A stretch of 64,000 nucleotides of DNA from Bacteroidota bacterium. GTDB taxonomy: Bacteria; Bacteroidota; Bacteroidia; UKL13-3. Shown here one piece after another: positions 32,905 through 42,029 of the stretch (position 1 is its first letter; the number at the start of each line of letters is the position of its first letter). The stretch spans positions 124,001 through 188,000 of the forward strand of contig JAZKBU010000006.1 of the NCBI GenBank assembly GCA_040388375.1, given 5' to 3'. A program made the translations under genes and the position numbers. Under the pieces are notes generated by a model, which worked only from the letters and a program-made list of their open reading frames with translations, was not told where the DNA came from and did no database searches.

Positions 32905-33612
32905 ATGGCTTCAGCAATGAAAAAAATAGCATTAATAGTAGCAGGTGGTAGCGGAACCCGTATGGGAGCAGATGTGCCTAAACAATTTTTACTGATAGGT
33001 AATAAGCCTGTTTTAATGCATACGATGGAAGCCTTTCATACAGCAAAGGTTGATGAAATATTGATTGTTTTACCCAGCAGTGAATTTGATAGCTGGCAAA
33101 ACTTATGTAAACAATACAATTTTAAAATTCCGCACCAGGTAATAGCCGGTGGCGATGCCCGTTTTTATTCGGTACGCAACGGGCTTGACCAAATAGATAA
33201 TAACAGCTTAGTAGCCATACATGATGGGGTAAGGCCCTTTATTACAACCGCTATTATTGAAAACAGTTTTAGTACCGCACAGGCAAAAGGCAATGCAGTA
33301 GTCAGTGTGCCTTTAAAGGACTCTATACGCAGGGTTGATTTATTAAGCAACAGAAGTGCAAACAGAAACAATTACTACTTAATACAAACGCCACAAACTT
33401 TCCAAAGCAAGCTTATTAAAGAAGCTTATGCAAAGGCTGAACATATTAATTTTACTGACGATGCGGGTGTATTGGAAGAAAACGGGCATGCTATCCATTT
33501 AATACATGGTGATTATAAAAATATAAAAATAACTACGCCTGAAGATTTGATTATAGCGGAAGCTTTTTTGAAGCAGACTTCGACTCCGCCTGACACAACA
33601 TCCATTCATTAA
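32905..33612 (+). CDS. ispD: 2-C-methyl-D-erythritol 4-phosphate cytidylyltransferase
   Basis: 235 residues from ATG 32905 (ATG 32917 also possible). CTP-binding loop LIVAGGSGTRMGADVPKQFL, HDGVRPF and a C-terminal KITTPEDLIIAEAFL. It makes CDP-ME in the MEP isoprenoid pathway. The family normally ends about at LIIAEAFLK; the last 11 residues (QTSTPPDTTSIH-type tail) and the stop are read from an inverted-repeat element (33580-33628; see findings). It is probably active, since the catalytic core is complete. Confidence 0.93.
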   Translation: MASAMKKIALIVAGGSGTRMGADVPKQFLLIGNKPVLMHTMEAFHTAKVDEILIVLPSSEFDSWQNLCKQYNFKIPHQVIAGGDARFYSVRNGLDQIDNNSLVAIHDGVRPFITTAIIENSFSTAQAKGNAVVSVPLKDSIRRVDLLSNRSANRNNYYLIQTPQTFQSKLIKEAYAKAEHINFTDDAGVLEENGHAIHLIHGDYKNIKITTPEDLIIAEAFLKQTSTPPDTTSIH

Positions 33613-33628
33613 GCTCAGTCAAAGTCGA
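33580..33628. repeat. Inverted-repeat element overlapping the end of ispD
   Basis: TCGACTCCGCCTGA (33580-33593) faces TCAGTCAAAGTCGA (33615-33628), pairing in 11 of 14 positions. A related motif TCGACTACGCTCGA is at 55179-55192. Similar CTTCGACTACGCTCAG-type dispersed repeats are common in this phylum. Confidence 0.6.
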
Positions 33629-33684
33629 GCTAAAACTTAGTTTTGAAACTTGCTGTAAGTGCCTTTACTTTGCCGGCTACTATT

Positions 33685-35064
33685 ATGGCAAAAGAAAAAC
33701 CAGGCATTCCTAAAGGTACCCGCGATTTTGGACCTCAGGAGGTTGCTAAAAGAAAATATATATTAAACACCATTGAGCAGGTTTTTATAAAATACGGCTT
33801 TATGCCTATTGAAACACCTACCATGGAAAACCTAAGTACCTTAACCGGTAAATATGGCGATGAAGGTGATAAGCTTTTATTTAAAGTATTAAACTCAGGT
33901 GAATATTTAGACAAAGTAACGCCTGAAATACTTGCTACCAACAACACACAATTAGCCACTAAACTTATTTCGGAAAAAGGTTTGCGTTATGATTTAACTG
34001 TTCCTTTTGCCCGTTACGTGGTAATGCACCAAAACGAAATTACTTTCCCTTTTAAACGCTACCAAATGCAGCCTGTATGGCGTGCAGACAAGCCACAAAA
34101 AGGCCGCTACCGCGAGTTTTGGCAGTGCGATGCAGATGTGGTAGGCAGCGATAGCTTATTGAATGAGCTGGATTTAATTCAAATATACCATGAGGCTTTT
34201 TCGCAATTACATATTCCTTATGAGTTGCGTTTTAACAACAGGAAAATATTAGCAGGTATAGCTGAAGTAGTAAAAGGTATTGAGCATTTAAATACCATTG
34301 CTGTAGCTATTGATAAGCTGGATAAAATAGGAACGGAAGGGGTAAGCAAAGAATTAAATACACTTGGCTTTACGGAAAGCGAAATCAATACTTTGTTTGA
34401 TATTATTGCCATTAAAGGCAGCAATACTGAAATGCTTGCTACACTTAGTGGTAAATTACAGGCATCAACCGAAGGTTTAAAAGGCATTGAAGAATTGTTA
34501 TTTATACTTAACCTGAACCAGTCAACCAATCAAGATATAAACCTGAAACTTGACTTTAGTTTAGCACGTGGCCTCTCCTACTACACGGGTTGTATTTTTG
34601 AAGTAGCTGCAACTGAAGGCTCTTTAAAAAGTAGCATTGGCGGTGGCGGACGTTATGATAACTTAACGGGTATATTTGGTTTAAATGGCGTTTCGGGTGT
34701 AGGTATATCGTTTGGCTTGGATAGAATATATGATGTAATAGAGGAGTTGAATAAATTCCCTGTTGCGTTGAACCAATCAAGCACCAAAGTATTGGTTTGC
34801 TGCTTTGAGGAAAACGATTTACCACAAGCATTACAAACTTTAAAACAACTACGCGAAGCAAACATTGCTGCGGAGATATATGCTGATAAAGTAAACCCTA
34901 AAAAGCCATTGGAAAAGCCTATTAAATATGCTACAGGTAAAAAAATTCCTTATGCACTTTTATACAATTCGGATGGCAGCTTAACTTTAAAAAATCTAGT
35001 GGCAGGTACGCAGGAAAATGTATTGCTTAATGCTGCCATTAATCAAATTAGCCAATCTGTTTAA
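33685..35064 (+). CDS. hisS: Histidine-tRNA ligase
   Basis: 459 residues from ATG 33685 (KEKPGIPKGTRDFGPQEV); the in-frame TTG at 33643 adds a hydrophobic, non-conserved stretch and is unlikely. Class II motifs are clear: motif 2 RYQMQPVWRADKPQKGRYREFWQCD (in part), the HisA-type LARGLSYYTGCIFEV and motif 3 SFGLDRIYDVIE. It charges tRNA-His in the cytoplasm. It is 72 bases from ispD. No sign of damage. Confidence 0.97.
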   Translation: MAKEKPGIPKGTRDFGPQEVAKRKYILNTIEQVFIKYGFMPIETPTMENLSTLTGKYGDEGDKLLFKVLNSGEYLDKVTPEILATNNTQLATKLISEKGLRYDLTVPFARYVVMHQNEITFPFKRYQMQPVWRADKPQKGRYREFWQCDADVVGSDSLLNELDLIQIYHEAFSQLHIPYELRFNNRKILAGIAEVVKGIEHLNTIAVAIDKLDKIGTEGVSKELNTLGFTESEINTLFDIIAIKGSNTEMLATLSGKLQASTEGLKGIEELLFILNLNQSTNQDINLKLDFSLARGLSYYTGCIFEVAATEGSLKSSIGGGGRYDNLTGIFGLNGVSGVGISFGLDRIYDVIEELNKFPVALNQSSTKVLVCCFEENDLPQALQTLKQLREANIAAEIYADKVNPKKPLEKPIKYATGKKIPYALLYNSDGSLTLKNLVAGTQENVLLNAAINQISQSV

Positions 35065-35088
35065 CTCCATATATTTATTATTTGTTTC

Positions 35089-36345
35089 ATGAATAAAATA
35101 CTTGTAAGCCTCGCGCTTATTATGCTTTTAATGTCGTGTACTAAAGAAGAAAGTACATTATCCATTAAATTAAATAGTGTGGTACTTACCGAACTCGGTG
35201 ATTCAGCCACGCTCAGCTGGACCGTAGCTAATAGCTCTTCAAAAATTGAGTATTTCCGTTTATCAGGTAATTTTGACGGGGGCGAGAGTATGGATTTTTA
35301 TAACAATAACAACCACATTACTATTAAGATTCCAACCGTTCCCTTGTTAACTTTTCAGGTAACTGCTTTTTCAAGTAAAGACATTGATTTGGCTAAAAGT
35401 AATATTATTACTATCACCAAACCCGGCATTAAACTACTTAATATGGATGTCAAAGATGGCCTATACGATAACTTGAATAATAATATTGTACTTGTTGACC
35501 CTATAGGTAAAATTGCCTTATACAGTTTAAATACCAATAGCATTGTAAACATGGTTACTTCTAATTCTAAATTAGGTTATTGCGATTTAATAGTAAATCA
35601 GGATACCGCAAAACTGATAGTACCCAGAAACGATGGTTGGGTATTTATATACAACGCTAAAAACCTTGAATTGATTGACCAGGTTCAAATACATAATGCT
35701 CCTTTAACAAGTGTTATTAGTCAAAGTGATTTATTTTTTTCTTCAAGCTCAACAGGTTCTACTTTTTTTCAGGTATACAATAGAAAAACAAAAACAACTG
35801 TTCATGCTGATGTAAATTCTCAAAAAGAATATCGAATGAAAGTAATACCTGAATCACTCCCGGCCATTTTACAAACCAATCAAAACAACAAGTTATGTAT
35901 TAAACGATTTTCTGATTTAGGTAACATAACAGATACAAAAGAATACAAAGGCTCTCCATTAAACGCCAGTACAACGGATATATTAGAGATGTCGCCTGCA
36001 ACCAAAAAAATTGCTACTTCAAACAGGGGAATTATTTTAAACACCAATTTAGGCTATTTAGCCACCTTAAAGACAGATAGTGCTACGTGGTTTACTGCCT
36101 TTGCTTTCGATAGTGATAAAAAAGAAATTATTGGAGCTACTACACTAAAAAATATCCAGTTTTATGCGGAGGCTAATTATCAAAAAACCAAAACGATTAA
36201 AACCGAAGGATACCCAGTTAAAATACTTAAAGTACCCGGAAAAGTAGTATGTATAAGCTCTATACTCAAACCAGTTGAGTCGGTTGAACCAGGTCAAGAA
36301 GGAAATGTTAAGCCCAATAGTTTTGTAGAAATATTTGAAAATTAA
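35089..36345 (+). CDS. Lipoprotein with beta-propeller-like repeats, paralogue 1
   Basis: 418 residues; lipoprotein signal with MLLMSCTKEE (Cys about 18). After an N-terminal beta-sandwich (LSWTVANSSSK), residues 130-410 hold YncE-type repeats (LIVPRNDGWVFIYNAKNLELIDQVQI, LTSVISQSDLFFSSS). It is paralogous to the next gene, with which it overlaps by one base, so a tandem duplication. Such propellers display or bind at the surface; no enzyme residues are seen. Function unknown. Confidence 0.8.
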   Translation: MNKILVSLALIMLLMSCTKEESTLSIKLNSVVLTELGDSATLSWTVANSSSKIEYFRLSGNFDGGESMDFYNNNNHITIKIPTVPLLTFQVTAFSSKDIDLAKSNIITITKPGIKLLNMDVKDGLYDNLNNNIVLVDPIGKIALYSLNTNSIVNMVTSNSKLGYCDLIVNQDTAKLIVPRNDGWVFIYNAKNLELIDQVQIHNAPLTSVISQSDLFFSSSSTGSTFFQVYNRKTKTTVHADVNSQKEYRMKVIPESLPAILQTNQNNKLCIKRFSDLGNITDTKEYKGSPLNASTTDILEMSPATKKIATSNRGIILNTNLGYLATLKTDSATWFTAFAFDSDKKEIIGATTLKNIQFYAEANYQKTKTIKTEGYPVKILKVPGKVVCISSILKPVESVEPGQEGNVKPNSFVEIFEN

Positions 36346-37628
36346 TGAAAAAAATACTAATAATTTTTTTAGCGTTTATTGCTTGTACTGCTGCTTGTAA
36401 AAAAGAAGAAACAAGTACTGATAGCAGCACAGATTTTAAAGATGCCATTATACTCAATGAACCTAAAATATATGGAGATTCTGTTGTGGTATTAACATGG
36501 TCTATAAAAGACCGAAGTAAATTTAAATCCATAGTAATTATAAGAAATGACAACATCAATAATGCTCCTCCTTCTTTTATAGGTGTTAGCTTAGATTCCT
36601 CACAATATATTGACACCCTTATTCCTTACTGTCCTCGATTTGACTATAATATCAGGGGCTACATCAAAGGGACTAATTCGCAATTCTATTTTAGCAATTC
36701 GTACTATTTTTTCGATAATGAAATAAGTAAGTTTGAAATAAAACCAACCAATATACTGCACGATAAAGAAAATAAGTTTATTTATTTCTTTGAATCGAAT
36801 GGCAATATCAGCTTATACGATATTGCTAAAAAGGCAATAATCAAAACGGTAACAATAGGTAATGGAAACGGTAATTGCGATTTTGGGTACTATAATGGTG
36901 TACAAGAACTTTATATACCAGATGACAATGGTTGGTTATATGTATACGATGCGCAAAACCTCACTGAAATTACTAAATTCAATGTGGGTAATAGTTTAAC
37001 AAGCGTGGTTGAAAACAACAATATTCTTTTTATTTCAAACACCTTGGGTTTTGACAATTCTTTGATTGCTTTTGACAGAGCTACCGGAAAAAATATATCA
37101 ACGCAGGTAACGGATAAAATTGTTTGTTTAAAAAAAGTAAGCAATACTCAAACCAATTTATGGGCGTTGTGTGAAAGCAGTTGGAATAATTTCAGCTATT
37201 TTCAATACAATAATCAAAACAATCCCATTAATTCACCTAATCAGCTTAGCTTAACTTTCCCCGCAGATATTTTTACTTTCCCTTTTGAGTCATCTCCCCA
37301 AGGTAATTATATGCTTTTTTCGTCAGGCGGGAATATTATAACACAGGATTATATCATAAAATATAATTTACCCAAAGGCAATTATAAATTCAGTTCTTTT
37401 ACTATTGATAAAGAAAATAATAGAATATTGGGCACCACCAGTAGTAAAACAATAGAGGTATATGATGCGACTACTTTTAAATTTATTAAATCTATTCGCA
37501 CCAAAACATATCCTATGCATGTAGTTATACAAAACAACCGCTTAATATGCGTTGGTAGTTTAGTAAACCTGACTCAAGACAACTATTCGAATACAGATAA
37601 AATTACTGTTGAGGAGTTAAAGTACTAG
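36345..37628 (+). CDS. Lipoprotein with beta-propeller-like repeats, paralogue 2
   Basis: 427 residues; signal with ACTAACKKEE (Cys about 19). Same architecture as the previous gene, with the shared stretch LYIPDDNGWLYVYDAQNLTEITKFNVG corresponding to LIVPRNDGWVFIYNAKNLELI there (shown here only in part). The ATG overlaps the TAA of the first gene by one base, which gives translational coupling. The paralogues differ strongly outside the propeller core, so the duplication is old. Confidence 0.8.
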   Translation: MKKILIIFLAFIACTAACKKEETSTDSSTDFKDAIILNEPKIYGDSVVVLTWSIKDRSKFKSIVIIRNDNINNAPPSFIGVSLDSSQYIDTLIPYCPRFDYNIRGYIKGTNSQFYFSNSYYFFDNEISKFEIKPTNILHDKENKFIYFFESNGNISLYDIAKKAIIKTVTIGNGNGNCDFGYYNGVQELYIPDDNGWLYVYDAQNLTEITKFNVGNSLTSVVENNNILFISNTLGFDNSLIAFDRATGKNISTQVTDKIVCLKKVSNTQTNLWALCESSWNNFSYFQYNNQNNPINSPNQLSLTFPADIFTFPFESSPQGNYMLFSSGGNIITQDYIIKYNLPKGNYKFSSFTIDKENNRILGTTSSKTIEVYDATTFKFIKSIRTKTYPMHVVIQNNRLICVGSLVNLTQDNYSNTDKITVEELKY

Positions 37629-37636
37629 GTACTTAA

Positions 37637-38386
37637 TTATTTCAGTGGAATTTTTATTTCTGTTTGTCCTTCGGCATAACTGGTTATTTCGTAAGGATTG
37701 AACATAAAAACCAAGGTATCTTTTAACAGGCCAAAGTTGCCGTTTAAGCTGAATTTATTTTTTTCAAACCAATAACCCTGGTCATTAATTTCGGTAGCGG
37801 TATCAATGCTTTTTTGTTTATAAAATAATTGCTGTGCCAGGCTGTTTAGTTTAACAGTATCAGGGTACAATTCAGCCAGGCGCACTTGCTTTCCGTTTTC
37901 CCTGTTAAACACATAATACAAGGTGCTGTAATTACCATGTGCCCCACCCATATAATCGTAGTTTTCGTTTTTCAGCGTTAAGTACTTTTCATTATGGAAA
38001 GCTACATGCAGCTTTAAATCATACTGGTAAGTTAATGGAAAATCGGCCTGGTTAAACTCTTCAAAATCGCGTAAATAACTTTGATAAAAACTATCGGCTT
38101 CGGCTTTTACCATTTGTTGCAGGCTTTCGCTATTACTGCTTTTTCTGAAAAAATGTTGTGCAATAAAAGCATTCACAGAATCAACTAAAACGGGATTGCC
38201 TCCTGCTAAAATGGGAATGCTTGTAGTAAATGAACAGCTGCGTGAGCTGTCGTTGGCAATAGGTAATTTGGTTTCAGTAAAAGTATAATTACTGTAAGTA
38301 AAAGGCTTTGGTTCCTGTTGACTGCAGGCAGCAACAAAAACCAAAGCTATAATGGCTAAAACTATATTACAGTTTAGCTTCGCCAT
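37637..38386 (-). CDS. DUF4163/DUF3298 lipoprotein
   Basis: 249 residues from the ATG at 38386, which gives a normal signal (CNIVLAIIALVFVAACSQ, lipid Cys about 22); a start at 38407 would enlarge the overlap with dapA. The DUF4163 N-terminal part (INDFA-like, KLPIANDSSRSCSFTTSIP) and the C-terminal DUF3298 part (YDYMGGAHGNYSTLYYVFNRENGKQVRL) match the RsiV-like fold. The family includes anti-sigma-factor-type proteins and lysozyme inhibitors; the role here is open. Overlaps dapA by 20 bases. Confidence 0.82.
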   Translation of the reverse strand: MAKLNCNIVLAIIALVFVAACSQQEPKPFTYSNYTFTETKLPIANDSSRSCSFTTSIPILAGGNPVLVDSVNAFIAQHFFRKSSNSESLQQMVKAEADSFYQSYLRDFEEFNQADFPLTYQYDLKLHVAFHNEKYLTLKNENYDYMGGAHGNYSTLYYVFNRENGKQVRLAELYPDTVKLNSLAQQLFYKQKSIDTATEINDQGYWFEKNKFSLNGNFGLLKDTLVFMFNPYEITSYAEGQTEIKIPLK

Positions 38387-39239
38387 ACACTTTTTGAATA
38401 GTAGCATATGCCTGGTTATTGACAGTAGTTAATGGTAGGCGCACTATATTTTTGCAAATACCCATTAAGCTTAACAATGCTTTTATACCACCCGGGTTTC
38501 CATCTAAATAAATAGATTTCATGCTGCTGTATAACTCATAGTGTAAGGTGCGGGCTGTTACAATATCGTTGTTCAATGCGGCACGCACCATGTTTGAAAA
38601 TTGTTTTGGATACGCTTGCCCTATTACGGAGATAACTCCGTTCATACCCATAGCTATAAACGGAACGGTTAAATTATCATCGCCACTCAATACTTCAAAG
38701 CCTTTAGGTGCCTGGTGTATTAAATCCATAAATTGTTCAGCATTGCCACTGGCTTCCTTTACGGCTATAAATTTATTGCTGGCATTGGCTAAACGCAAAG
38801 TTGTTTCTGCGTTCATATTGCTGCCCGTGCGGGCAGGTACATTGTAAATAATAATTGGTTTGGCACTGACATTGGCCACCGCCATAAAATGTTGGTATAT
38901 ACCTTCCTGGCTTGGTTTGTTATAATACGGACTTACTGATAATACGGCATCGTAACCAGTAAAATCAAAAGCTTTTATATACTCCGTTAATTCGGCTGTA
39001 TTGTTACCTCCTAAACCGGCTACACACTGCACCCTGCCCTTTACCTGCTGTTGAATAAAAGCATATACTGCCTTTTTTTCATCGTTACTCAGCGTAGCTG
39101 TTTCGCCTGTGGTTCCAAGCGCTACAACATACTCAACACCTCCGGCTATAACGTGTTCTATTAGGTTTGATAAAGCATCAAAGTCAATAGATAAATCATC
39201 GTTAAACGGAGTTACAAGGGCTAATCCGGTTCCTTTCAT
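38367..39239 (-). CDS. dapA: 4-hydroxy-tetrahydrodipicolinate synthase
   Basis: 290 residues. Aldolase TIM barrel with GTTGETATL (Thr43/44), IIYNVPARTG (Tyr132) and FIAVKEASGN (Schiff-base Lys161). It condenses pyruvate with aspartate semialdehyde in lysine and meso-diaminopimelate synthesis, thus also cell wall supply. Complete. The following lipoprotein gene overlaps its end by 20 bases, suggesting a shared transcript. Confidence 0.96.
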   Translation of the reverse strand: MKGTGLALVTPFNDDLSIDFDALSNLIEHVIAGGVEYVVALGTTGETATLSNDEKKAVYAFIQQQVKGRVQCVAGLGGNNTAELTEYIKAFDFTGYDAVLSVSPYYNKPSQEGIYQHFMAVANVSAKPIIIYNVPARTGSNMNAETTLRLANASNKFIAVKEASGNAEQFMDLIHQAPKGFEVLSGDDNLTVPFIAMGMNGVISVIGQAYPKQFSNMVRAALNNDIVTARTLHYELYSSMKSIYLDGNPGGIKALLSLMGICKNIVRLPLTTVNNQAYATIQKVYGEAKL

Positions 39240-39265
39240 TTTTGTTGGTTTTGTTAGGTATTATT

Positions 39266-40039
39266 TTATTTGCGAGCTATTAAAAATATATCCCAGGTTG
39301 TATCTAAACTATCGGTAGTTAAATAAAAATCTTTGGTGCTTATTTTCAACGTATCGTTATTGGTTTCTTTTAAGTTTTTGCGCATTAAGCTGGTTAAAAA
39401 ATTATAGGGTGCTACCAACCAGTTTGACGGTAACATTTTATGCAAGCCCAATGGGTCAAGCATTAGTATTTTTTTAACCCATTTTGAATTGTCGGCATAG
39501 TATTTATTTACCACATCGTTGCCCTGCAATCCTTTTAACTCTATGTTTTCAAATACGCTGCCAGCTTCTTGTTTCATTTCATCGAAAGTGTACTCATGTA
39601 CGTGAAACGGGTTGCGGGCAATACTCATTTTTATATTGGGGGTAGTGCATAAAAATATACCTCCCGGTTTCAATACGCGTTTTACATCGGCCATAAAGGC
39701 TTTGCGTTGTTCTATATGCTCAATAAACTGAAAGGCCGTAACCACATCCACACTTTCGTCAGCCAAAGGTATAGGTGGCACTTTGCCCGATTTAAAAGTT
39801 AAATTGGTTTTGGCTGCATGTTTTTTCCTGGCTTCTTCAATAGTTACTTCGCTGTAATCAACACCTACAGTGGTAGCGGTAAAATCGGCTAAATGTTGGG
39901 TTCCGTAACCATCAGCACAACCTATATCGGCTGTGTTTTTACCTTTTACAAAGGCTTCGGCAAACTCGTACGCAAAAAAACATCTTTGAACCGTTACGTT
40001 ATTACTATCTTCAAAACTAGGTCTTTCTCTGTCAAACAT
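39266..40039 (-). CDS. Class I SAM-dependent methyltransferase
   Basis: 257 residues from the ATG at 40039, supported by a TACTTTCG box 25 bases upstream; an open frame further upstream lies before that box. Motif I is NTADIGCADGYGTQHL, with GVDYSEVTIEEARKK, the SGKVPPIPLADESVDVVTAFQFIEHI region and FMADVKRVLKPGGIFLCTTPN. This is the Methyltransf_11 group. The C-terminal 60 residues (LPSNWLVAPYNFLTSLMRKN) may bind substrate or membrane. Acceptor unknown; dapA follows 26 bases downstream on the same strand. Confidence 0.9.
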   Translation of the reverse strand: MFDRERPSFEDSNNVTVQRCFFAYEFAEAFVKGKNTADIGCADGYGTQHLADFTATTVGVDYSEVTIEEARKKHAAKTNLTFKSGKVPPIPLADESVDVVTAFQFIEHIEQRKAFMADVKRVLKPGGIFLCTTPNIKMSIARNPFHVHEYTFDEMKQEAGSVFENIELKGLQGNDVVNKYYADNSKWVKKILMLDPLGLHKMLPSNWLVAPYNFLTSLMRKNLKETNNDTLKISTKDFYLTTDSLDTTWDIFLIARK

Positions 40040-40064
40040 TAAAAAAATGGAATTAAATGAAGGG

Positions 40065-40072
40065 CGAAAGTA
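40065..40072 (-). promoter_or_regulatory. -7 box TACTTTCG for the methyltransferase gene
   Basis: Minus-strand TACTTTCG, ending 25 bases before the ATG at 40039. The same octamer occurs before pckA (40237-40244) and the MATE gene (54228-54235). Confidence 0.4.
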
Positions 40073-40236
40073 ATTAATTTTTACAGAAAAAAAATGACTG
40101 CGGGGGCTTTTAACTCGGTAAAAATTTACGCTGCAAAGGGGCTGCAAAAGCCTTATTTTAAGCGTCATTTTTTTTGATTTTAATCATTGACACCAAAATA
40201 TAGATAAAATGTGCTTTTAAAAGTGAAATAAAAAAA

Positions 40237-40244
40237 TACTTTCG
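40237..40244 (+). promoter_or_regulatory. -7 box TACTTTCG for pckA
   Basis: TACTTTCG, one mismatch to TAnnTTTG; TTTT (40215-40218) lies 18 bases upstream as a poor -33. The predicted leader is about 25 bases. Confidence 0.4.
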
Positions 40245-40275
40245 CAGGATATTTATTAATCATAAGAACCTGAAT

Positions 40276-41871
40276 ATGACAAACATTTCTATCGTTGATA
40301 GGATTTTGAAAAGTGCTTCAAAAGCACACCAAAACCTTACCCCTGCTGAATTAGTTAGCCACGCTGTAATAAATGGCGAAGGTGTATTAACTGATACTGG
40401 CGCGTTAATGGCTGATACTGGCGAATTTACCGGACGTTCTCCTAAAGACAAATTTTGTGTGGTTGATAGCAAAACAGAAAACACTGTTTGGTGGGGCGAT
40501 GTAAACAATCGTTTTGAGAGCGACAAATTTGAAAAATTAATGAACAAGGTAATTGCTCATTACGCAGGTAAAAAAGTTTACATGCGCCATGCTTATGCAT
40601 GTGCTGACCCTCGTTACAGACTAAACGTAACGGTGGTAAATGAAACTGCTTACCATAATTTATTTTGCAATAACTTATTTTTACGTCCTGAGGCTAGCGA
40701 ATTACCTAATTTTGAAACAGAGTGGTTAATTTTAAATGCCCCTAGTTTTAAAGCGGTAGCTGCTGAAGACGGAACCCGTCAACATAACTTCTCTATCATT
40801 GATTTTTCGAGAAAAATTATTTTAGTAGGTGGTAGCGGTTATACCGGTGAAATGAAAAAAGGTATTTTCACGGTATTGAATTATGTATTGCCACAAGAAC
40901 GCAATACTTTATCAATGCACTGCTCGGCTAATATTGGTAAAAAAGGCGATACTGCTGTATTCTTCGGTTTATCAGGCACAGGTAAAACTACTTTGAGCGC
41001 TGACCCTGAACGTAAGTTAATCGGTGACGATGAGCACGGTTGGGCTGAAGATTCGGTATTTAACTTTGAAGGTGGTTGCTACGCTAAATGCGTTGATTTA
41101 ACCAAAGAAAAAGAGCCACAAATTTTTGATGCGATCCGTTTTGGTTCATTGGTGGAGAATACCCGTTTTATTCCGGGCACTTCAACTGTTGACTATACTA
41201 ACATTTCGGTAACTGAAAATACACGTGCTGCTTACCCAATTGATTTAATTGATAATATAGCGGTACCTTCAGTAGGTAAAACACCTGAAAATATTTTCTT
41301 TTTAACGGCTGATGCTTTTGGTGTATTACCTCCAATTTCTAAATTAAACGTAGGTCAAGCTATGTATAGCTTTATTAGTGGTTATACGGCTAAAGTGGCC
41401 GGAACTGAAGCCGGAGTTACTGAGCCATCGGCTACTTTCTCTGCTTGTTTTGGTAAAGCATTTTTACCATTGCACCCGGGTAAATACGCTGAGTTATTAG
41501 GTAAAAAATTAAAAGAAAATCCTAACGTAAACGTATGGTTAATTAACACAGGCTGGAGCGGTGGCGCTTATGGTACTGGTTCACGTATGAAATTATCGTA
41601 CACCCGTGCTATGATTACAGCCGCTTTAAATGGCGACTTAAACAACGTAACATTTGAGCAACACCCTGTATTTGGTTACCAAATGCCAACAGCTTGTCCT
41701 AATGTACCTGTTGAAATATTAAACCCACGTAATACTTGGGCTGATAAAGATGGTTACGATGCACAAGCGAATAAATTAGCTGGCATGTTTGTTAAAAACT
41801 TTGAGCAATATGCAAGCGGTGTAAGCGAAGAAATATTAGCAGCAGCTCCAAAAGTATCTGCACATTCATAA
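40276..41871 (+). CDS. pckA: Phosphoenolpyruvate carboxykinase (ATP)
   Basis: 531 residues. The kinase P-loop FGLSGTGKTTLSADP and the catalytic IGDDEHGWAEDSVFNFEGG identify the ATP-using PckA type; RSPKDKF is in the N-terminal domain. It converts oxaloacetate and ATP to PEP and CO2 in gluconeogenesis. Full-length, strong terminator downstream (41915-41945). Next to it begins the accessory island with HNH and RAYT genes. Confidence 0.97.
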   Translation: MTNISIVDRILKSASKAHQNLTPAELVSHAVINGEGVLTDTGALMADTGEFTGRSPKDKFCVVDSKTENTVWWGDVNNRFESDKFEKLMNKVIAHYAGKKVYMRHAYACADPRYRLNVTVVNETAYHNLFCNNLFLRPEASELPNFETEWLILNAPSFKAVAAEDGTRQHNFSIIDFSRKIILVGGSGYTGEMKKGIFTVLNYVLPQERNTLSMHCSANIGKKGDTAVFFGLSGTGKTTLSADPERKLIGDDEHGWAEDSVFNFEGGCYAKCVDLTKEKEPQIFDAIRFGSLVENTRFIPGTSTVDYTNISVTENTRAAYPIDLIDNIAVPSVGKTPENIFFLTADAFGVLPPISKLNVGQAMYSFISGYTAKVAGTEAGVTEPSATFSACFGKAFLPLHPGKYAELLGKKLKENPNVNVWLINTGWSGGAYGTGSRMKLSYTRAMITAALNGDLNNVTFEQHPVFGYQMPTACPNVPVEILNPRNTWADKDGYDAQANKLAGMFVKNFEQYASGVSEEILAAAPKVSAHS

Positions 41872-41883
41872 TTAAATAAAAGA

Positions 41884-41900
41884 TTGGTGGAGGACACCAA
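41884..41900. repeat. Small inverted repeat TTGGTG/CACCAA
   Basis: TTGGTG (41884-41889), loop GAGGA, CACCAA (41895-41900). It resembles the dispersed TGTTGG..CCAACA hairpins at 41995-42014 and 44023-44042. Confidence 0.45.
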
Positions 41901-41914
41901 CCTTGAACATAAAG

Positions 41915-41945
41915 AAAAAGCGACTCGAAAGGGTCGCTTTTTTTT
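41915..41945 (+). terminator. Intrinsic terminator of pckA
   Basis: AGCGACTC (41919-41926) pairs with GGGTCGCT (41931-41938) around a GAAA tetraloop, with an A-run before and seven T after. Confidence 0.92.
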
Positions 41946-42029
41946 GTTTGGGTTGATGCAGCTATTGCAGGCGTCAATCTTCAGATGCTGTAGATGTTGG
42001 CAAGGACTCCAACGTGAGCTAAAAGATTA

